Assembly (NCBI RefSeq): GCF_030252425.1 | Contig: NZ_CP126994.1 | Span: forward strand, 3,839,001-3,903,000 | DNA from: Acidisoma sp. PAMC 29798 | Lineage (GTDB): Bacteria; Pseudomonadota; Alphaproteobacteria; Acetobacterales; Acetobacteraceae | Direction: 5' to 3' | DNA: 64,000 nucleotides | Shown here: one piece after another, positions 9,156 through 18,654 of the stretch | Position numbering within the stretch: the first letter of the stretch is position 1 | Layout: each line of letters starts with the position of its first letter | Position numbers and translations under genes: made by a program | The notes under the pieces: model-generated | Seen by the model: the letters and a program-made list of their open reading frames with translations, nothing else | Told to the model about the DNA's origin: nothing | Databases searched by the model: none

Positions 9156-9602
9156 TCAGGCACCGCGTGCTGCTTTGACCACGGCCGGACGGCCGGACGG
9201 CGCGCGCGGTTTGGTGCCGAGACCGATCTTCTTCGCGAGCGAGGACCGCTGGCGGGCGTAGTTCGGCGCGACCATGGGGTAGTCGGGCGGCAGACCCCAA
9301 CGCTCCCGATACTGGTCGGGCTCCAGATTGTATGCCGTCTTGAGATGACGCTTCAGCATCTTGAGCTTCTTGCCATCCTCAAGACAGACGATGTAGTCGC
9401 CGAAAACGCTCTTCTTGATCGGCACGGCCGGCTGCGGCTTTTCGGTCGGCTCGACCTGAACGCCGACATTGGACAGGGCGCGATACACATCCTGGATCAA
9501 GGCTGGCAGACCTTCGGCGGACACCGTATTGTTTGAAACATGGGCAGACACGATCTGGGCGGTCAGCCCGAGTACGCTGGCTGTCGCTTTTTCGTCAGTC
9601 AT
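9156..9602 (-). CDS. MucR/Ros family transcriptional regulator
   Basis: Small regulator of the Ros/MucR family, which in rhizobia and Brucella acts as an H-NS-like repressor of exopolysaccharide, virulence and motility genes. The 148 residues contain the signature DYIVCLEDGKKLKMLKRHL (about 69-87) followed by YRERWGLPPDYPMVAPNYA. C73 and H86 are present, but the usual second histidine near position 90 is alanine (HLKTA), so the zinc site looks incomplete. The ATG at 9602 is preceded by GGAGAAG. It is transcribed alone; surface polysaccharide genes lie a few hundred bases away. Confidence 0.9.
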   Translation of the reverse strand: MTDEKATASVLGLTAQIVSAHVSNNTVSAEGLPALIQDVYRALSNVGVQVEPTEKPQPAVPIKKSVFGDYIVCLEDGKKLKMLKRHLKTAYNLEPDQYRERWGLPPDYPMVAPNYARQRSSLAKKIGLGTKPRAPSGRPAVVKAARGA

Positions 9603-9806
9603 TCTTCTTCTCCAAGCCGGATCGTGCCGGTCGTGATTTATTGCGCATCAGCCGTTGCTTCGGCATTTCAACACCCGGCAAGATTGGGCTCACCCATAGA
9701 TGTACTCGGCGACCGCTATTGCAGGCTCAATCAATTCGGTCTCTCTCTACAGCCCGCCCGGCGATCTACGCAATATGCTTTTGTCACAGGCAAGTAACGC
9801 AATCGG

Positions 9807-10067
9807 ATGATCCAGAACACTGCTTGTCAAAAACGAGTTCTCGACGTGACCAACGAGACCTGCCCGATGACCTTTGTGCGTACGCGTTTGGCGCTGGAAC
9901 GACTTAGCCCCGGCGCGCTTCTTCAGGTGCGCGTGCGTGGCGCGGAACCGATGGACAGCGTGCCACGCATGGCCGCAAGCCAGGGGCACCGCATCATCTC
10001 CAGCACCGCCAGCCTGTCCGACCCCAGCGTGCTGGAAATCCTGATCGAACGCGGCGCCAAGGCCTGA
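9807..10067 (+). CDS. TusA-like sulfurtransferase family protein
   Basis: Small protein of 86 residues with the TusA/SirA fold signature: LDVTNETCPMTFVRTRLALE, where the cysteine (about residue 18) followed by proline is the persulfide-carrying position. The fourth residue of the usual CPxP box is threonine. It ends GG-spaced from the start of the glycosyltransferase gene (TGAGGATG), suggesting co-transcription. Members act in tRNA thiolation or sulfur relay; the specific role here is unknown. Confidence 0.8.
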   Translation: MIQNTACQKRVLDVTNETCPMTFVRTRLALERLSPGALLQVRVRGAEPMDSVPRMAASQGHRIISSTASLSDPSVLEILIERGAKA

Positions 10068-10069
10068 GG

Positions 10070-11191
10070 ATGTCCAAGCCACCGCGGCGCGTGGCGGTCG
10101 TGCTGCCGCCGCGCGAAGGTTTCGGGCCGCAGTCCGCCGGGGCGATCGGCTTGCTTCAGGAAAGACTTGCGCGCACCGAGATCACGGACGAACCCTCGTT
10201 TGCGGCGACAATCCTCGGAGCCCCGCAAAGCGGCCCGGTCTTCGACCTGCCCTATGTCGCGGTGCCGCTCCGCCTTTGGCCGCTCAGCACCGACGCCCGT
10301 TATGCCGCCGGGGTCGCGCAGGTTTTGAAGCCGATGCGCCCCGATCTGGTCGAGGTCCATAACCGGCCGGACCTCGCCGCCCGGCTCGCGCGACGCATGC
10401 CGCCGCGGCATATCGCGCTGTTTTTGCACAACGATCCCCGCACCATGCGCGGCGCCGATACCGCGCAGCAACGCACGACCCTCTCCGCCAAGCTCGGTCG
10501 GATCGTCTGTGTGTCGCAGTATCTGGCCGGCTGCTGGATGGAGGGCGTGAAGGGCGTGGGCGTGGCCGCGCCTGCCGTCTTGCCGAATTGTCTCGACCTC
10601 GCGCGATTGCCTCGACCCCTGCCGCCCGATGCCCGCGCGCGGACGATCCTCTTCACCGGCCGCCTGGTCGCGGACAAGGGCGCTGACAGCTTCGTCGCCG
10701 CCTGCGCGTTAGCCTTGCCGGCGCTGCCTGGCTGGCGGGCGGAGATGATCGGCGCCGACCGCTTCCGGCTGGATAGCCCCGAAACCCCCTTCACCACCGC
10801 CCTCCGCCACAAGGCGGAGGCCGCCGGCGTTACGCTGCTGGGCTATCAGGATCATGGGACGGTCATGGCCGCCCTGAGCCGCGCCGCCATTGCCGTTCTG
10901 CCGAGTCGCTGGCAAGAGCCCTTCGGTCTGGCGGCCCTGGAGGCAATGGCAAGCGGCGCGGCCCTTGTCACCACCGCGCGGGGCGGCCTCACGGAGTTGA
11001 CGGAAGGCGTTTCGGTGACGATCGACCCCGAAGATCCCGCCGCCATCGCGCGCGCCATTCTCGCCCTCGCGGGGGACCCAGCCCATCGGGCGCGCCTCGC
11101 GGCTCAGGCTAGACATCGTGCGGAAGACTATGACGTGCGGGGCGCCCGCCGCCTGCTCGACCAATTGAGGATGGATATCCTGACGCCGTGA
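10070..11191 (+). CDS. Glycosyltransferase family 4 protein
   Basis: GT-B fold retaining glycosyltransferase, presumably building a surface polysaccharide on the inner face of the membrane. The C-terminal donor-binding domain shows FTGRLVADKGAD near residue 195 and the E-x7-E motif EPFGLAALE with E283 and E291, followed by AMASGAALVTT. Length 373. The stop overlaps the GTG start of the next gene (GTGA), which is an O-antigen-ligase-like membrane protein, supporting a glycan role. Sugar specificity cannot be read. Confidence 0.88.
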   Translation: MSKPPRRVAVVLPPREGFGPQSAGAIGLLQERLARTEITDEPSFAATILGAPQSGPVFDLPYVAVPLRLWPLSTDARYAAGVAQVLKPMRPDLVEVHNRPDLAARLARRMPPRHIALFLHNDPRTMRGADTAQQRTTLSAKLGRIVCVSQYLAGCWMEGVKGVGVAAPAVLPNCLDLARLPRPLPPDARARTILFTGRLVADKGADSFVAACALALPALPGWRAEMIGADRFRLDSPETPFTTALRHKAEAAGVTLLGYQDHGTVMAALSRAAIAVLPSRWQEPFGLAALEAMASGAALVTTARGGLTELTEGVSVTIDPEDPAAIARAILALAGDPAHRARLAAQARHRAEDYDVRGARRLLDQLRMDILTP

Positions 11192-12495
11192 TCCCCTTGC
11201 TCGCCTTTCCCATGATCCTCGACCGCATCGCGCTGGTCGCCATGCTGCTGGTGACGCCCGCGCTGCTCAATGCGCATGCCCTGGCGGATGCGCTGATCTC
11301 CCTCACCGCCGTCCTGTTCCTGGTCCAATGCGCGCGGGACGGTCAGTGGCGCTGGCTGCGCCAAGGCTGGGTGCCTTTCGCCATCGCCTGGTGGGTGTGG
11401 GAAATGCTGTGCTCGATCCCGGCGCCGCCTTTGCTCCAGGGCAGCTGGGCATCTTTCGGCCAAGCGGCGATGATGGTGCGCTTCTTCGTCTTCGCGGCGG
11501 CCCTGGAAAACCGGCTGCTGCGCGACCCGAAGCCGCGCCTCTGGCTGCGCTGGATGGTGCAGGCGGTCGCGGCCTATATCGGCATCCAATGCCTGTTCCA
11601 GTATGCGACAGGCCGCAACTTCTTCGGCTTCGGCCGCTGGGCGGATGGGGAACTCACCGGGCCCTTCTACAAGCCCCGCGCTGGGCCGGAGCTGGTGCGC
11701 ATCCTGTTCCCCGCCGTGTTGCCGCCGGTGATGGCGTTGATCGCCCGCCGGGCGCTGATCGCGCGCATTGCCGGTGTCCTGCTCGCCGGCCTCGGCATCG
11801 CCGTCATGGTGCTGATCGGCCAGCGCATGCCGGTGCTGCTGACCGGCCTCGGCCTCATCGTCTCGGCGCTGTTGCTGCCGCGCCTGAGGCTGGTCGCCAT
11901 CTCGGCCCTGGTCATCGGCGGTATCGTGCTCGCCGCCTCGCCCATCATTTCGCCGCCGACCTATTATCGGCTGGTCGAGAAGTTCAGCACGCAGATGGAT
12001 CATTTCACCACCAGCCCGTACGGCCTGTTGCTCCGCCGCGCGGATGAGATCACCGAGCAGCATCCTGTTTTTGGGCGCGGGTTCGATGGCTTCCGCAACG
12101 GCTGCCCGCTGCCGCGCTATTGGGTCGGCTGGAACACCGCGACCACGCCGAATGACGGCGGGGGCCTGAGCACCTGCAAGCAACATCCGCATAATTTCTA
12201 TCTTCAGGCGAGCACGGATGGCGGCTTTCCCGGCCTCGTGCTGTTCTGCCTTATGGTGCTCGCCTGGCTGCGGGATATGGGGCGCGGCTTATGGCGTCGG
12301 CCAGATGCCGTGCGCGTCGGGCTTTTTGCGGCTGCCCTTCTGCATCTTTGGCCGATCGCCTCGACCAGCGCCTTCACGAGCCTGCCCGTCAGCGGCTATT
12401 TCTTCGTCATTCTCGGCTGGGGATTGGCGGAGGCGCGTTGGCGTCAGCCCAGCCAGACCTCGCCGGTAACCGTAACCGCACCTATATCTGCCTAA
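11188..12495 (+). CDS. O-antigen ligase / Wzy-like polytopic membrane protein
   Basis: The 435-residue protein has roughly ten hydrophobic segments. In the C-terminal half there is a long hydrophilic loop containing GRGFDGFRNGC and KQHPHNFYLQASTDGGFPGL, the pattern of the Wzy_C / O-antigen ligase superfamily. Members join or ligate polysaccharide chains on the periplasmic side of the inner membrane. It is translationally coupled to the upstream GT4 gene. Ligase versus polymerase cannot be separated by sequence reading. Confidence 0.82.
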   Translation: MIPLLAFPMILDRIALVAMLLVTPALLNAHALADALISLTAVLFLVQCARDGQWRWLRQGWVPFAIAWWVWEMLCSIPAPPLLQGSWASFGQAAMMVRFFVFAAALENRLLRDPKPRLWLRWMVQAVAAYIGIQCLFQYATGRNFFGFGRWADGELTGPFYKPRAGPELVRILFPAVLPPVMALIARRALIARIAGVLLAGLGIAVMVLIGQRMPVLLTGLGLIVSALLLPRLRLVAISALVIGGIVLAASPIISPPTYYRLVEKFSTQMDHFTTSPYGLLLRRADEITEQHPVFGRGFDGFRNGCPLPRYWVGWNTATTPNDGGGLSTCKQHPHNFYLQASTDGGFPGLVLFCLMVLAWLRDMGRGLWRRPDAVRVGLFAAALLHLWPIASTSAFTSLPVSGYFFVILGWGLAEARWRQPSQTSPVTVTAPISA

Positions 12496-12517
12496 AGCTT
12501 AGAGCCGGAGTTTCATC

Positions 12518-13522
12518 ATGCCAGACACAGTCGCCCCCGCGTCCACAGGCACCGTCCGCTCGGATCTCGTTCCGGTCACGGTGCTCACGGGCTATCTCGG
12601 CGCCGGTAAGACGACGCTGCTCAACCGCATCCTGACCGAGAATCACGGCAAGAAATATGCGGTGATCGTCAACGAGTTCGGTGAACTCGGCGTCGACAAC
12701 GACCTCGTCGTCGATGCCGACGAGGAAGTCTTCGAAATGAACAACGGCTGCATCTGCTGCACCGTGCGCGGCGATCTCATCCGCATCCTCAGTGGCCTGA
12801 TGAAGCGCCGCGACAAGTTCGACGGCATCATCATCGAGACGACGGGCCTCGCCAATCCGGCGCCCGTCGCTCAGACCTTTTTCGTCGATGAAGGCGTGCG
12901 CGCCAAGGCGCGGCTGGATGCGATCGTGACCGTGGTGGATGCCAAGAACCTGCCCGCGCGCTTGGCCGACAGCGCCGAGGCCGCCGCCCAGATCGCCTTC
13001 GCGGATGTCATACTGCTGAACAAGGTCGATCTCGTCACGGTCGATGAGCTGACCGCCGTCGAGGCCCGCATCCGCGCCATCAACGCCCTCGCGCCGATCA
13101 TCCGCTCCGAGAAGTCGGCGGTGTCGATCGAGGCCGTCATGGGCCGCAATGCCTTCGACCTCAGCCGTATCCTCGCTCTCGACCCCGACTTCCTGGAAAA
13201 CGGGGACGAGCATGAGCATAACGAAGACATCGCCAGCATGAGCTTCACGGCCGCGCGGCCGATCGACCCCGACAAGTTCAATGGCTGGATCGGCGCGCTG
13301 CTCAACGCCCAGGGCGCCGATCTTCTGCGCACCAAGGGCATCCTGAACTATGCCAATGAGAATCGCCGCTTCGCCTTCCAGGCGGTGCATATGATCGCGG
13401 ACGGGGATTTCATCGGTCCCTGGAAGGAAGGCGAGCCGCGCCAGAGCCGGCTGGTCTTCATCGGTCGCAACCTCAATCGCCCGCAACTGCGGCGCGGCTT
13501 CGAATCCTGCCAGGTCGGCTGA
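12518..13522 (+). CDS. CobW/COG0523 family GTPase (metal chaperone-like)
   Basis: G3E-class P-loop GTPase. Walker A GYLGAGKTT occupies residues 25-33. The CxCC metal-binding motif is C78, C80 and C81 in NNGCICCTV. GIIIETTGLANP and the NKVDL guanine-recognition motif follow. The C-terminal CobW_C domain contains SMSFTAARPIDP and the family-typical ending RNLNRPQLRRGFESC. Length 334. COG0523 proteins insert or traffic zinc or cobalt. The WD40 gene starts 10 bp downstream and is likely co-transcribed; no cobalamin genes are near, so a zinc role is likelier. Confidence 0.9.
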   Translation: MPDTVAPASTGTVRSDLVPVTVLTGYLGAGKTTLLNRILTENHGKKYAVIVNEFGELGVDNDLVVDADEEVFEMNNGCICCTVRGDLIRILSGLMKRRDKFDGIIIETTGLANPAPVAQTFFVDEGVRAKARLDAIVTVVDAKNLPARLADSAEAAAQIAFADVILLNKVDLVTVDELTAVEARIRAINALAPIIRSEKSAVSIEAVMGRNAFDLSRILALDPDFLENGDEHEHNEDIASMSFTAARPIDPDKFNGWIGALLNAQGADLLRTKGILNYANENRRFAFQAVHMIADGDFIGPWKEGEPRQSRLVFIGRNLNRPQLRRGFESCQVG

Positions 13523-13532
13523 GCCGCATCGG

Positions 13533-14600
13533 ATGAGTGGACTTCTCGCGCCTGCGCCCCAGCCGATCCTCAAGACGCGTGGCGTCCACCGATCGCTCGA
13601 TGCCTATGTCGTCCAGGTTGCCTTCGATCGGGGCGGTGCCTTCGCGGCCTTCGCCTTGGGGGACGGCACGGTTCGCTTCGCGAACCTCACCGCCGCCGAC
13701 GAGGATTGGGCGAGCGTCACGGTGCATGAGGGCGCGGTGCTCGGCATGGCCGCCGATGTGGTCGCCGGCAGCGTCGTCACCGGCGGCGATGATGGCGATT
13801 TTCGGCGCGTAAAGCCGGACGGCGATGCCAGCACCCTGTCCGATCTCGGCTCCAAATGGGTCGAGCAGGTGGTGAGCTTCGTGCCCGGGCGTGGGCGGGA
13901 GAAGGATGCCGCTCTGCTCGCCTGTGCCGCCGGCAAGCAGGTGCATATTTTCGACGCCGCCGGTCAGCGGATCAAGACGCTCGACCACCCATCGACGGTC
14001 ACCGGCATCGCTTTCGATGCGCGCGGCAAGCGGGTCGCGGCCTCACACTATAATGGCGCGAGCCTGTGGTTCGTCGGTGCAAAGACCGATACGCCGCGCC
14101 GCCTGGAGTGGAAAGGCAGCCATACCAGCGTCGCTCTGCACCCCGATGGCGAAGCCGTGGTGACCACGATGCAGGAGAATGCGCTGCACGGTTGGCGTCT
14201 GTCGGACGGCCAGCACATGCGCATGAGCGGCTATCCCGCGAAGCCGTTATCCATATCGTTCTCGCGCACAGGTCGTTGGCTCGCCTCCTCCGGCGCGGAT
14301 ACGATCGTGCTCTGGCCGTTTTCCGGCGGCGGCCCGATGGGCAAGCCGCCGACCGAGTTGGCGGGCGGCGGGAATGTTCAGGTGATGCGGGTCGCCTTCA
14401 ATCCACGCTCGGAGGTGGTGGCCGCTGGTTTTGCCGACGGCAGCGTCGTGCTGGCGGAGATCGAAAGCGGCCGGATTCTGCCCGTCGCCGCGCCGGGTCA
14501 TGGGCCGGTATCGGCGCTGGCCTGGAGCGAGTCGGGCGGACATCTTGCCTTCGGCACCGAAGAGGGTTTCGCGGCCGTGGTGGATATGTCGAAGAAGTAG
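13533..14600 (+). CDS. WD40-repeat protein
   Basis: The 355 residues read as a single beta-propeller. Repeating units carry hydrophobic strands and short motifs such as VQVAFDRGGAFAAFALGDGTVRF in two parts, VTGIAFDARGKRVAASHYNGASLWF in two parts and RVAFNPRSEVVAAGFADGSV, about six or seven blades in all. No signal peptide is seen, so it is probably a cytoplasmic scaffold. It begins 10 bp after the CobW gene. A functional link to metal trafficking is inference from position only. Confidence 0.82.
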   Translation: MSGLLAPAPQPILKTRGVHRSLDAYVVQVAFDRGGAFAAFALGDGTVRFANLTAADEDWASVTVHEGAVLGMAADVVAGSVVTGGDDGDFRRVKPDGDASTLSDLGSKWVEQVVSFVPGRGREKDAALLACAAGKQVHIFDAAGQRIKTLDHPSTVTGIAFDARGKRVAASHYNGASLWFVGAKTDTPRRLEWKGSHTSVALHPDGEAVVTTMQENALHGWRLSDGQHMRMSGYPAKPLSISFSRTGRWLASSGADTIVLWPFSGGGPMGKPPTELAGGGNVQVMRVAFNPRSEVVAAGFADGSVVLAEIESGRILPVAAPGHGPVSALAWSESGGHLAFGTEEGFAAVVDMSKK

Positions 14601-14639
14601 CCGGCGGAATGCGCTTCGCTTTTCCGCCACCCTCCTTCC

Positions 14640-14705
14640 TCATCCGCGCACTTGATGCGCGGATCCATGGGCGCCCATGGATCCACGGGTCAAGCCCGTG
14701 GATGA
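14640..14705. repeat. REP-like palindrome cluster (three nested dyads)
   Basis: A first dyad (TCATCCGCGCACTTGATGCG...) is followed by a perfect palindrome CCATGGGCGCCCATGG and then a second dyad around CACGGGTCAAGCCCGTG. The outer halves are imperfect reverse complements of each other. It lies between the convergent WD40 and xylB genes and could act as a bidirectional terminator. Confidence 0.8.
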
Positions 14706-14731
14706 CGGCGTAGAGATCATCGCCCAGCCAA

Positions 14732-16198
14732 TCACCGCCCGCGTCGAAACTCCGGCTTCAGCGCCGTGTACAGCCCGCGATAGGCATCCAATCGCGGCGC
14801 ATAAGCCTCCCGCAGCCGAGCATCCGGCGCAATCGTCTCGACCACCTTCGGCGCTTCTGCCCGCAGCGGACCGCCGGCGGCCATACGCCCCAAGCGCGCC
14901 GAACCGAAGGCCGCGCCATGCGCGCCCTCGGCATAAAGGTTCAGCGTCAAACCCGTCGCCGCCGCGATGATACGCGCCCATAGCCGGCTACGCGCGCCAC
15001 CACCTATGAACCCCGCCTCGCCCACGGCAATGCCGGCGGCGTTCAGCGCCACAATCCCATCCGCCAGGCTGAAGGCCACGCCTTCCAGCGCCGCCTGGAT
15101 GATCTGGGACCGCGTCGTGTCCGGCGTCATGCCGAACAGCACGCCGCGCGCCAGCGGATCATTATGCGGTGTCCGCTCCCCCGTGAAATAGGGCAGGAAC
15201 AGCAGCGGGCTCGGGCCCGTGAAATTCGCCTCGGCCTCGGCCAGAAGTGCCGCGATATCCGTGCTGCCCGTGAGCCGCGCGACGGTTGCGAGGGCGCTGG
15301 CACCATTCAGGATCGCGGCCATCGCGGACCAGCGGCCCGGCAGGCAGTGGCAGAAGCTGTGAACGGCCTGCTCGGGCGCAGGCCGATAGCGGTCCGTCGC
15401 CACAAACACCTGGCCGGACGTGCCGAGGGACACGAAGGCGCGTCCATCCTCTACCACGCCGATGCCCAGGCCGCCTGCCAGCGTATCGCCGGCACCGCCC
15501 GCCATCACCACGCCCGGCGACAGGCCGAAACGCTGTGCCATTTCAGGCCGCACCACGCCCGTGGGCGTCGGGCTCTCCACCACCGGCGGCAGCAGGGCGC
15601 GATCGATGCCGAGGGTTGCGATGGCGCGGTCGCTCCAGGTGCGCGCCTGCTCGTCCAGCAGCCAGGTGCCGGCAGCGTCCGAGACATCCGTCACGCGATC
15701 GCCCGTCAGGTGCAGGCGCAGCACATCCTTGGGCAGCAGCAGATTCCGCGCACGATCCAGCGATTGCGGCTCATGGCGTTGCAGCCATAGCAGTTTCGGT
15801 GCCGTCAGCCCCGCCATGGCCGGCACGCCGAGGATCCGCGCGAGGTCGCCATCGCCCTGAAGTTCGGTCGCCTCGGCTTCGGCGCGGCCATCGTTCCACA
15901 GCATCGCCGGTCGCACTGGCTGGTCCGCCTCATCGAGCAGCACCAGACCATGCATCTGGCCGCTGAGACCGATTCCGGCCACCCGCGCCATAGCCGCCGG
16001 CTGTGTCGCGGCGAGCTGGTCGAGTGCCGCCGCAACGGCGACCCACCAACTGCCTACATCCTGTTCCGAGGCCAGGGGCATCGGATGGCTGGGCGCCGGC
16101 ACGGGCACCGAGGCGGTGCCTAGCACGACCTCCGCCTCGTCCATGATCAGCGCCTTGACCGAGGAGGTGCCGAGGTCGATGCCCAGGAAGCAGGTCAT
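14732..16198 (-). CDS. xylB: Xylulokinase
   Basis: FGGY-family kinase phosphorylating D-xylulose for entry into the pentose phosphate pathway. The N-terminus FLGIDLGTSSVKAL, the GLSGQMHGLVLLD segment near residue 78, PAMLWNDGRA near 103 and the C-terminal FIGGGARSRLWARI are all XylB-like. Length 488. It starts 12 bp after the ilvD stop on the same strand, so it is probably in an operon with ilvD. No xylose isomerase is visible; D-arabitol or another polyol could feed it instead. Confidence 0.88.
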   Translation of the reverse strand: MTCFLGIDLGTSSVKALIMDEAEVVLGTASVPVPAPSHPMPLASEQDVGSWWVAVAAALDQLAATQPAAMARVAGIGLSGQMHGLVLLDEADQPVRPAMLWNDGRAEAEATELQGDGDLARILGVPAMAGLTAPKLLWLQRHEPQSLDRARNLLLPKDVLRLHLTGDRVTDVSDAAGTWLLDEQARTWSDRAIATLGIDRALLPPVVESPTPTGVVRPEMAQRFGLSPGVVMAGGAGDTLAGGLGIGVVEDGRAFVSLGTSGQVFVATDRYRPAPEQAVHSFCHCLPGRWSAMAAILNGASALATVARLTGSTDIAALLAEAEANFTGPSPLLFLPYFTGERTPHNDPLARGVLFGMTPDTTRSQIIQAALEGVAFSLADGIVALNAAGIAVGEAGFIGGGARSRLWARIIAAATGLTLNLYAEGAHGAAFGSARLGRMAAGGPLRAEAPKVVETIAPDARLREAYAPRLDAYRGLYTALKPEFRRGR

Positions 16199-16210
16199 GG
16201 CGGGCGGTTT

Positions 16211-18082
16211 TTACCGGCGCTCAACCTGAGAGACGTCACGCACCGCGCCGCGTGACGCGCTGGTCGTCATGGCCGCATAGGCTCGCAGCGCCGGCGATAC
16301 ATAACGGTCCCGATGCGCGGGCTTCCAGGCCTCGACGCCCTTCTCGTCCATGGCCCGCCGGCGATGGGCGAATTCCTCGTCCGTCAGATGGGCGCGCATG
16401 ACCCGGTTCGGGATGTCGATATCGATCCGGTCGCCGTCCTGCACCAGGCCGATGGCACCGCCCTCGGCGGCTTCGGGGGAGATATGGCCGATCGACAGGC
16501 CCGATGTGCCCCCCGAAAAACGCCCGTCCGTGACCAGGGCACAGAGCTTGCCCAGGCCCTTCGACTTCAGATAGCTCGTCGGATACAGCATCTCCTGCAT
16601 ACCCGGCCCGCCCTTGGGGCCTTCGTAGCGGATGATGACCACGTCGCCGGCCTGCACCTGGTTGCCCAGAATACCCGCGACCGCGTCATCTTGGCTTTCG
16701 AAGATGCGTGCGGGGCCGGAGAAGACCAGGTTCGCGGCATCCACGCCCGCCGTCTTCACGATGGCGCCGTCGAGGGCGATATTGCCGTAGAGCACCGCGA
16801 GGCCGCCATCCGTGCTGAAGGCATGCGCGATGTCGTGAATAACGCCCGTCGCGCGATCAGTGTCGAGTTCCGCGAAGCGCTGATCCTGGCTGAAGGCGAC
16901 CACGGTGCGCACGCCACCCGGCGCCGCGCGATACATCATGCCGGCGGTCCCTTCGGGATCGGCGCTGACGATGTCCCAGCGGTCGAGGGCGGCGGCCATG
17001 CTGGCGGAATGGACGGTCGGCAGATCGGTATGGATCAAGCCCCCGCGATTGAGTTCGCCGAGCAAGGCCATGATGCCGCCGGCCCGATGCACGTCTTCCA
17101 TATGGACGTTGGCGACGGAGGGGGAGACTTTGCAGAGGTTCGGCACGCGGCGGGACAGGCGATCGATATCCGCCATGGTGAAGGGGATCTCCGCCTCCTG
17201 CGCCGCCGCCAAAAGATGCAGCACGGTATTGGTGGAACCGCCCATTGCGATGTCGAGAGACATGGCGTTCTCGAAGGCCTTGAAGGAGGCGATGTTGCGC
17301 GGCAGGGCCGAGGCATCGTCTTGCTCGTACCAACGGCGGGCAAGATCGACGATGGTCCAGCCAGCTTCCACGAAGAGCTTGCGCCGATCGGCATGGGTCG
17401 CCAGCAGGCTGCCATTGCCGGGCAGGCTAAGGCCCAGAGCCTCCGTCAGGCAGTTCATCGAATTGGCGGTGAACATGCCCGAGCAGGACCCGCAGGTCGG
17501 GCAGGCCGACCGTTCCTGCTGCTCGGCCTCGGCATCCGACACGCGCGGGTCGGCGGCAGCCACCATAGCGGTGATGAGGTCGGCGCGCTTGGTGACAGCG
17601 GCGCCACCGGTGCCGTCAGACTTGATCTTGCCGGCTTCCATCGGCCCGCCGGAGACGAAGATCGCGGGAATGTTCAGCCGCAGGGCGGCCATCAACATGC
17701 CGGGCGTGATCTTGTCGCAGTTGGAGATGCAGACGATGGCGTCCGCGCAATGCGCCTGGACCATGTATTCCACGGCATCGGCAATCAGCTCGCGCGACGG
17801 CAGGCTGTACAGCATGCCGGCATGCCCCATGGCGATGCCGTCATCTACCGCGATGGTGTTGAATTCCTTGGCGATTCCGCCGGCCTTATAGACTTCCTCG
17901 GCGACCAACTGGCCCATGTCCTTCAGATGGACATGGCCCGGCACGAACTGCGTGAAGGAATTGGCGATGGCGATGATGGGCTTGCCGAAATCGCCATCGC
18001 CCATGCCCGTGGCCCGCCAAAGCGCGCGAGCGCCCGCCATGTTGCGGCCGTGGGTGGAGGTTCTGGAGCGATAGGCAGGCAT
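16211..18082 (-). CDS. ilvD: Dihydroxy-acid dehydratase
   Basis: Iron-sulfur dehydratase of valine, isoleucine and leucine synthesis, converting 2,3-dihydroxy-acids to 2-oxo-acids. The 623 residues match the E. coli-type IlvD. Cluster-ligand regions [11 protein letters not shown] (about residue 120) and [18 protein letters not shown] (about 193-210) are present, as is [19 protein letters not shown] near the C-terminus. IlvD/Edd relatives include sugar-acid dehydratases, and xylB downstream makes xylonate dehydratase worth excluding, but the sequence reads as true IlvD. A long antisense reading frame is a shadow. Confidence 0.93.
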   Translation of the reverse strand: MPAYRSRTSTHGRNMAGARALWRATGMGDGDFGKPIIAIANSFTQFVPGHVHLKDMGQLVAEEVYKAGGIAKEFNTIAVDDGIAMGHAGMLYSLPSRELIADAVEYMVQAHCADAIVCISNCDKITPGMLMAALRLNIPAIFVSGGPMEAGKIKSDGTGGAAVTKRADLITAMVAAADPRVSDAEAEQQERSACPTCGSCSGMFTANSMNCLTEALGLSLPGNGSLLATHADRRKLFVEAGWTIVDLARRWYEQDDASALPRNIASFKAFENAMSLDIAMGGSTNTVLHLLAAAQEAEIPFTMADIDRLSRRVPNLCKVSPSVANVHMEDVHRAGGIMALLGELNRGGLIHTDLPTVHSASMAAALDRWDIVSADPEGTAGMMYRAAPGGVRTVVAFSQDQRFAELDTDRATGVIHDIAHAFSTDGGLAVLYGNIALDGAIVKTAGVDAANLVFSGPARIFESQDDAVAGILGNQVQAGDVVIIRYEGPKGGPGMQEMLYPTSYLKSKGLGKLCALVTDGRFSGGTSGLSIGHISPEAAEGGAIGLVQDGDRIDIDIPNRVMRAHLTDEEFAHRRRAMDEKGVEAWKPAHRDRYVSPALRAYAAMTTSASRGAVRDVSQVERR

Positions 18083-18230
18083 CGGCGCATTCCTCGTTTG
18101 GGTGGCGCCCCGAGGCGCCTTTGAGGAAAACCTACGCCCCTAGACGCCTTTTCGCGAGCCTCCTGGCCACGCCGCGCGCGAAACTCTGCCCCACGGCGTG
18201 ATCAGGGGGCTAGACCGTCGCGGCCTCTTC

Positions 18231-18267
18231 CTTCGTCATCCGCGCACTTGATGCGCGGATGACGAAG
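18231..18267. repeat. Perfect REP-like hairpin, 15-bp arms
   Basis: CTTCGTCATCCGCGC (18231-18245) and its exact reverse complement (18253-18267) flank ACTTGAT. The A and T at the loop edges also pair. It sits between the ilvD start and the dodecin 3' end, so it could end the dodecin transcript. It is the simplest copy of the family seen at 7495, 14640 and 20634. Confidence 0.85.
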
Positions 18268-18289
18268 TAGCAGTCGTCGGCCACCCAAC

Positions 18290-18520
18290 CTACGGCTCCA
18301 GATGAACGTGCTCGTCCTCGATCGAGAAGCCGATCTTCATCGTGACCTGAAAATACCGAACCTTGCCGTCCTCGATCTGGCCCCGCGTCTCGACAACTTC
18401 GAACCAGCGGATGTGGCGAATGGTCGCCGAAGCCTTGGTGACGGCGGATTGGATCGCATCTTCGATGCTCGTCTCGGATGATCCGACAACTTCGATGACG
18501 CGATAGACATGGTCGGTCAT
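18290..18520 (-). CDS. Dodecin (flavin-binding small protein)
   Basis: Dodecins form hollow dodecamers that store or buffer flavins. The 76-residue protein begins MTDHVYRVIEVVGSS, with SIEDAIQSAVTKAS, IRHIRWFEVVETRG and YFQVTMKIGF, the complete dodecin pattern. The conserved tryptophan in the flavin-stacking position is present (RWFEV). The start at 18520 is chosen for the GGAG eight bases upstream and because it gives the usual family N-terminus; an in-frame codon further upstream is rejected. Confidence 0.92.
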   Translation of the reverse strand: MTDHVYRVIEVVGSSETSIEDAIQSAVTKASATIRHIRWFEVVETRGQIEDGKVRYFQVTMKIGFSIEDEHVHLEP

Positions 18521-18654
18521 GGGGCGGGCTCCATTGCTCGGCAAATGCCAGGAAGCCCTTATCTTGGGCGGCAGGCCCGAACCTCAACCCGCCTTGCGTC
18601 CCGCCGCAAAAGCCGCAACATCGGTGGCAGGACGATGCAGGACGGAGAGGCACG

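Noticed and set aside
16211-18082. ilvD as a xylonate dehydratase because xylB is next to it
   Set aside because: Length and motifs follow E. coli-type IlvD closely; no xylose dehydrogenase or xylonolactonase genes are nearby.
16313-18124. A 603-codon plus-strand reading frame opposite ilvD
   Set aside because: It has no recognisable domain and mirrors the GC-rich codon pattern of ilvD on the other strand, which carries full IlvD motifs. It is an antisense shadow.
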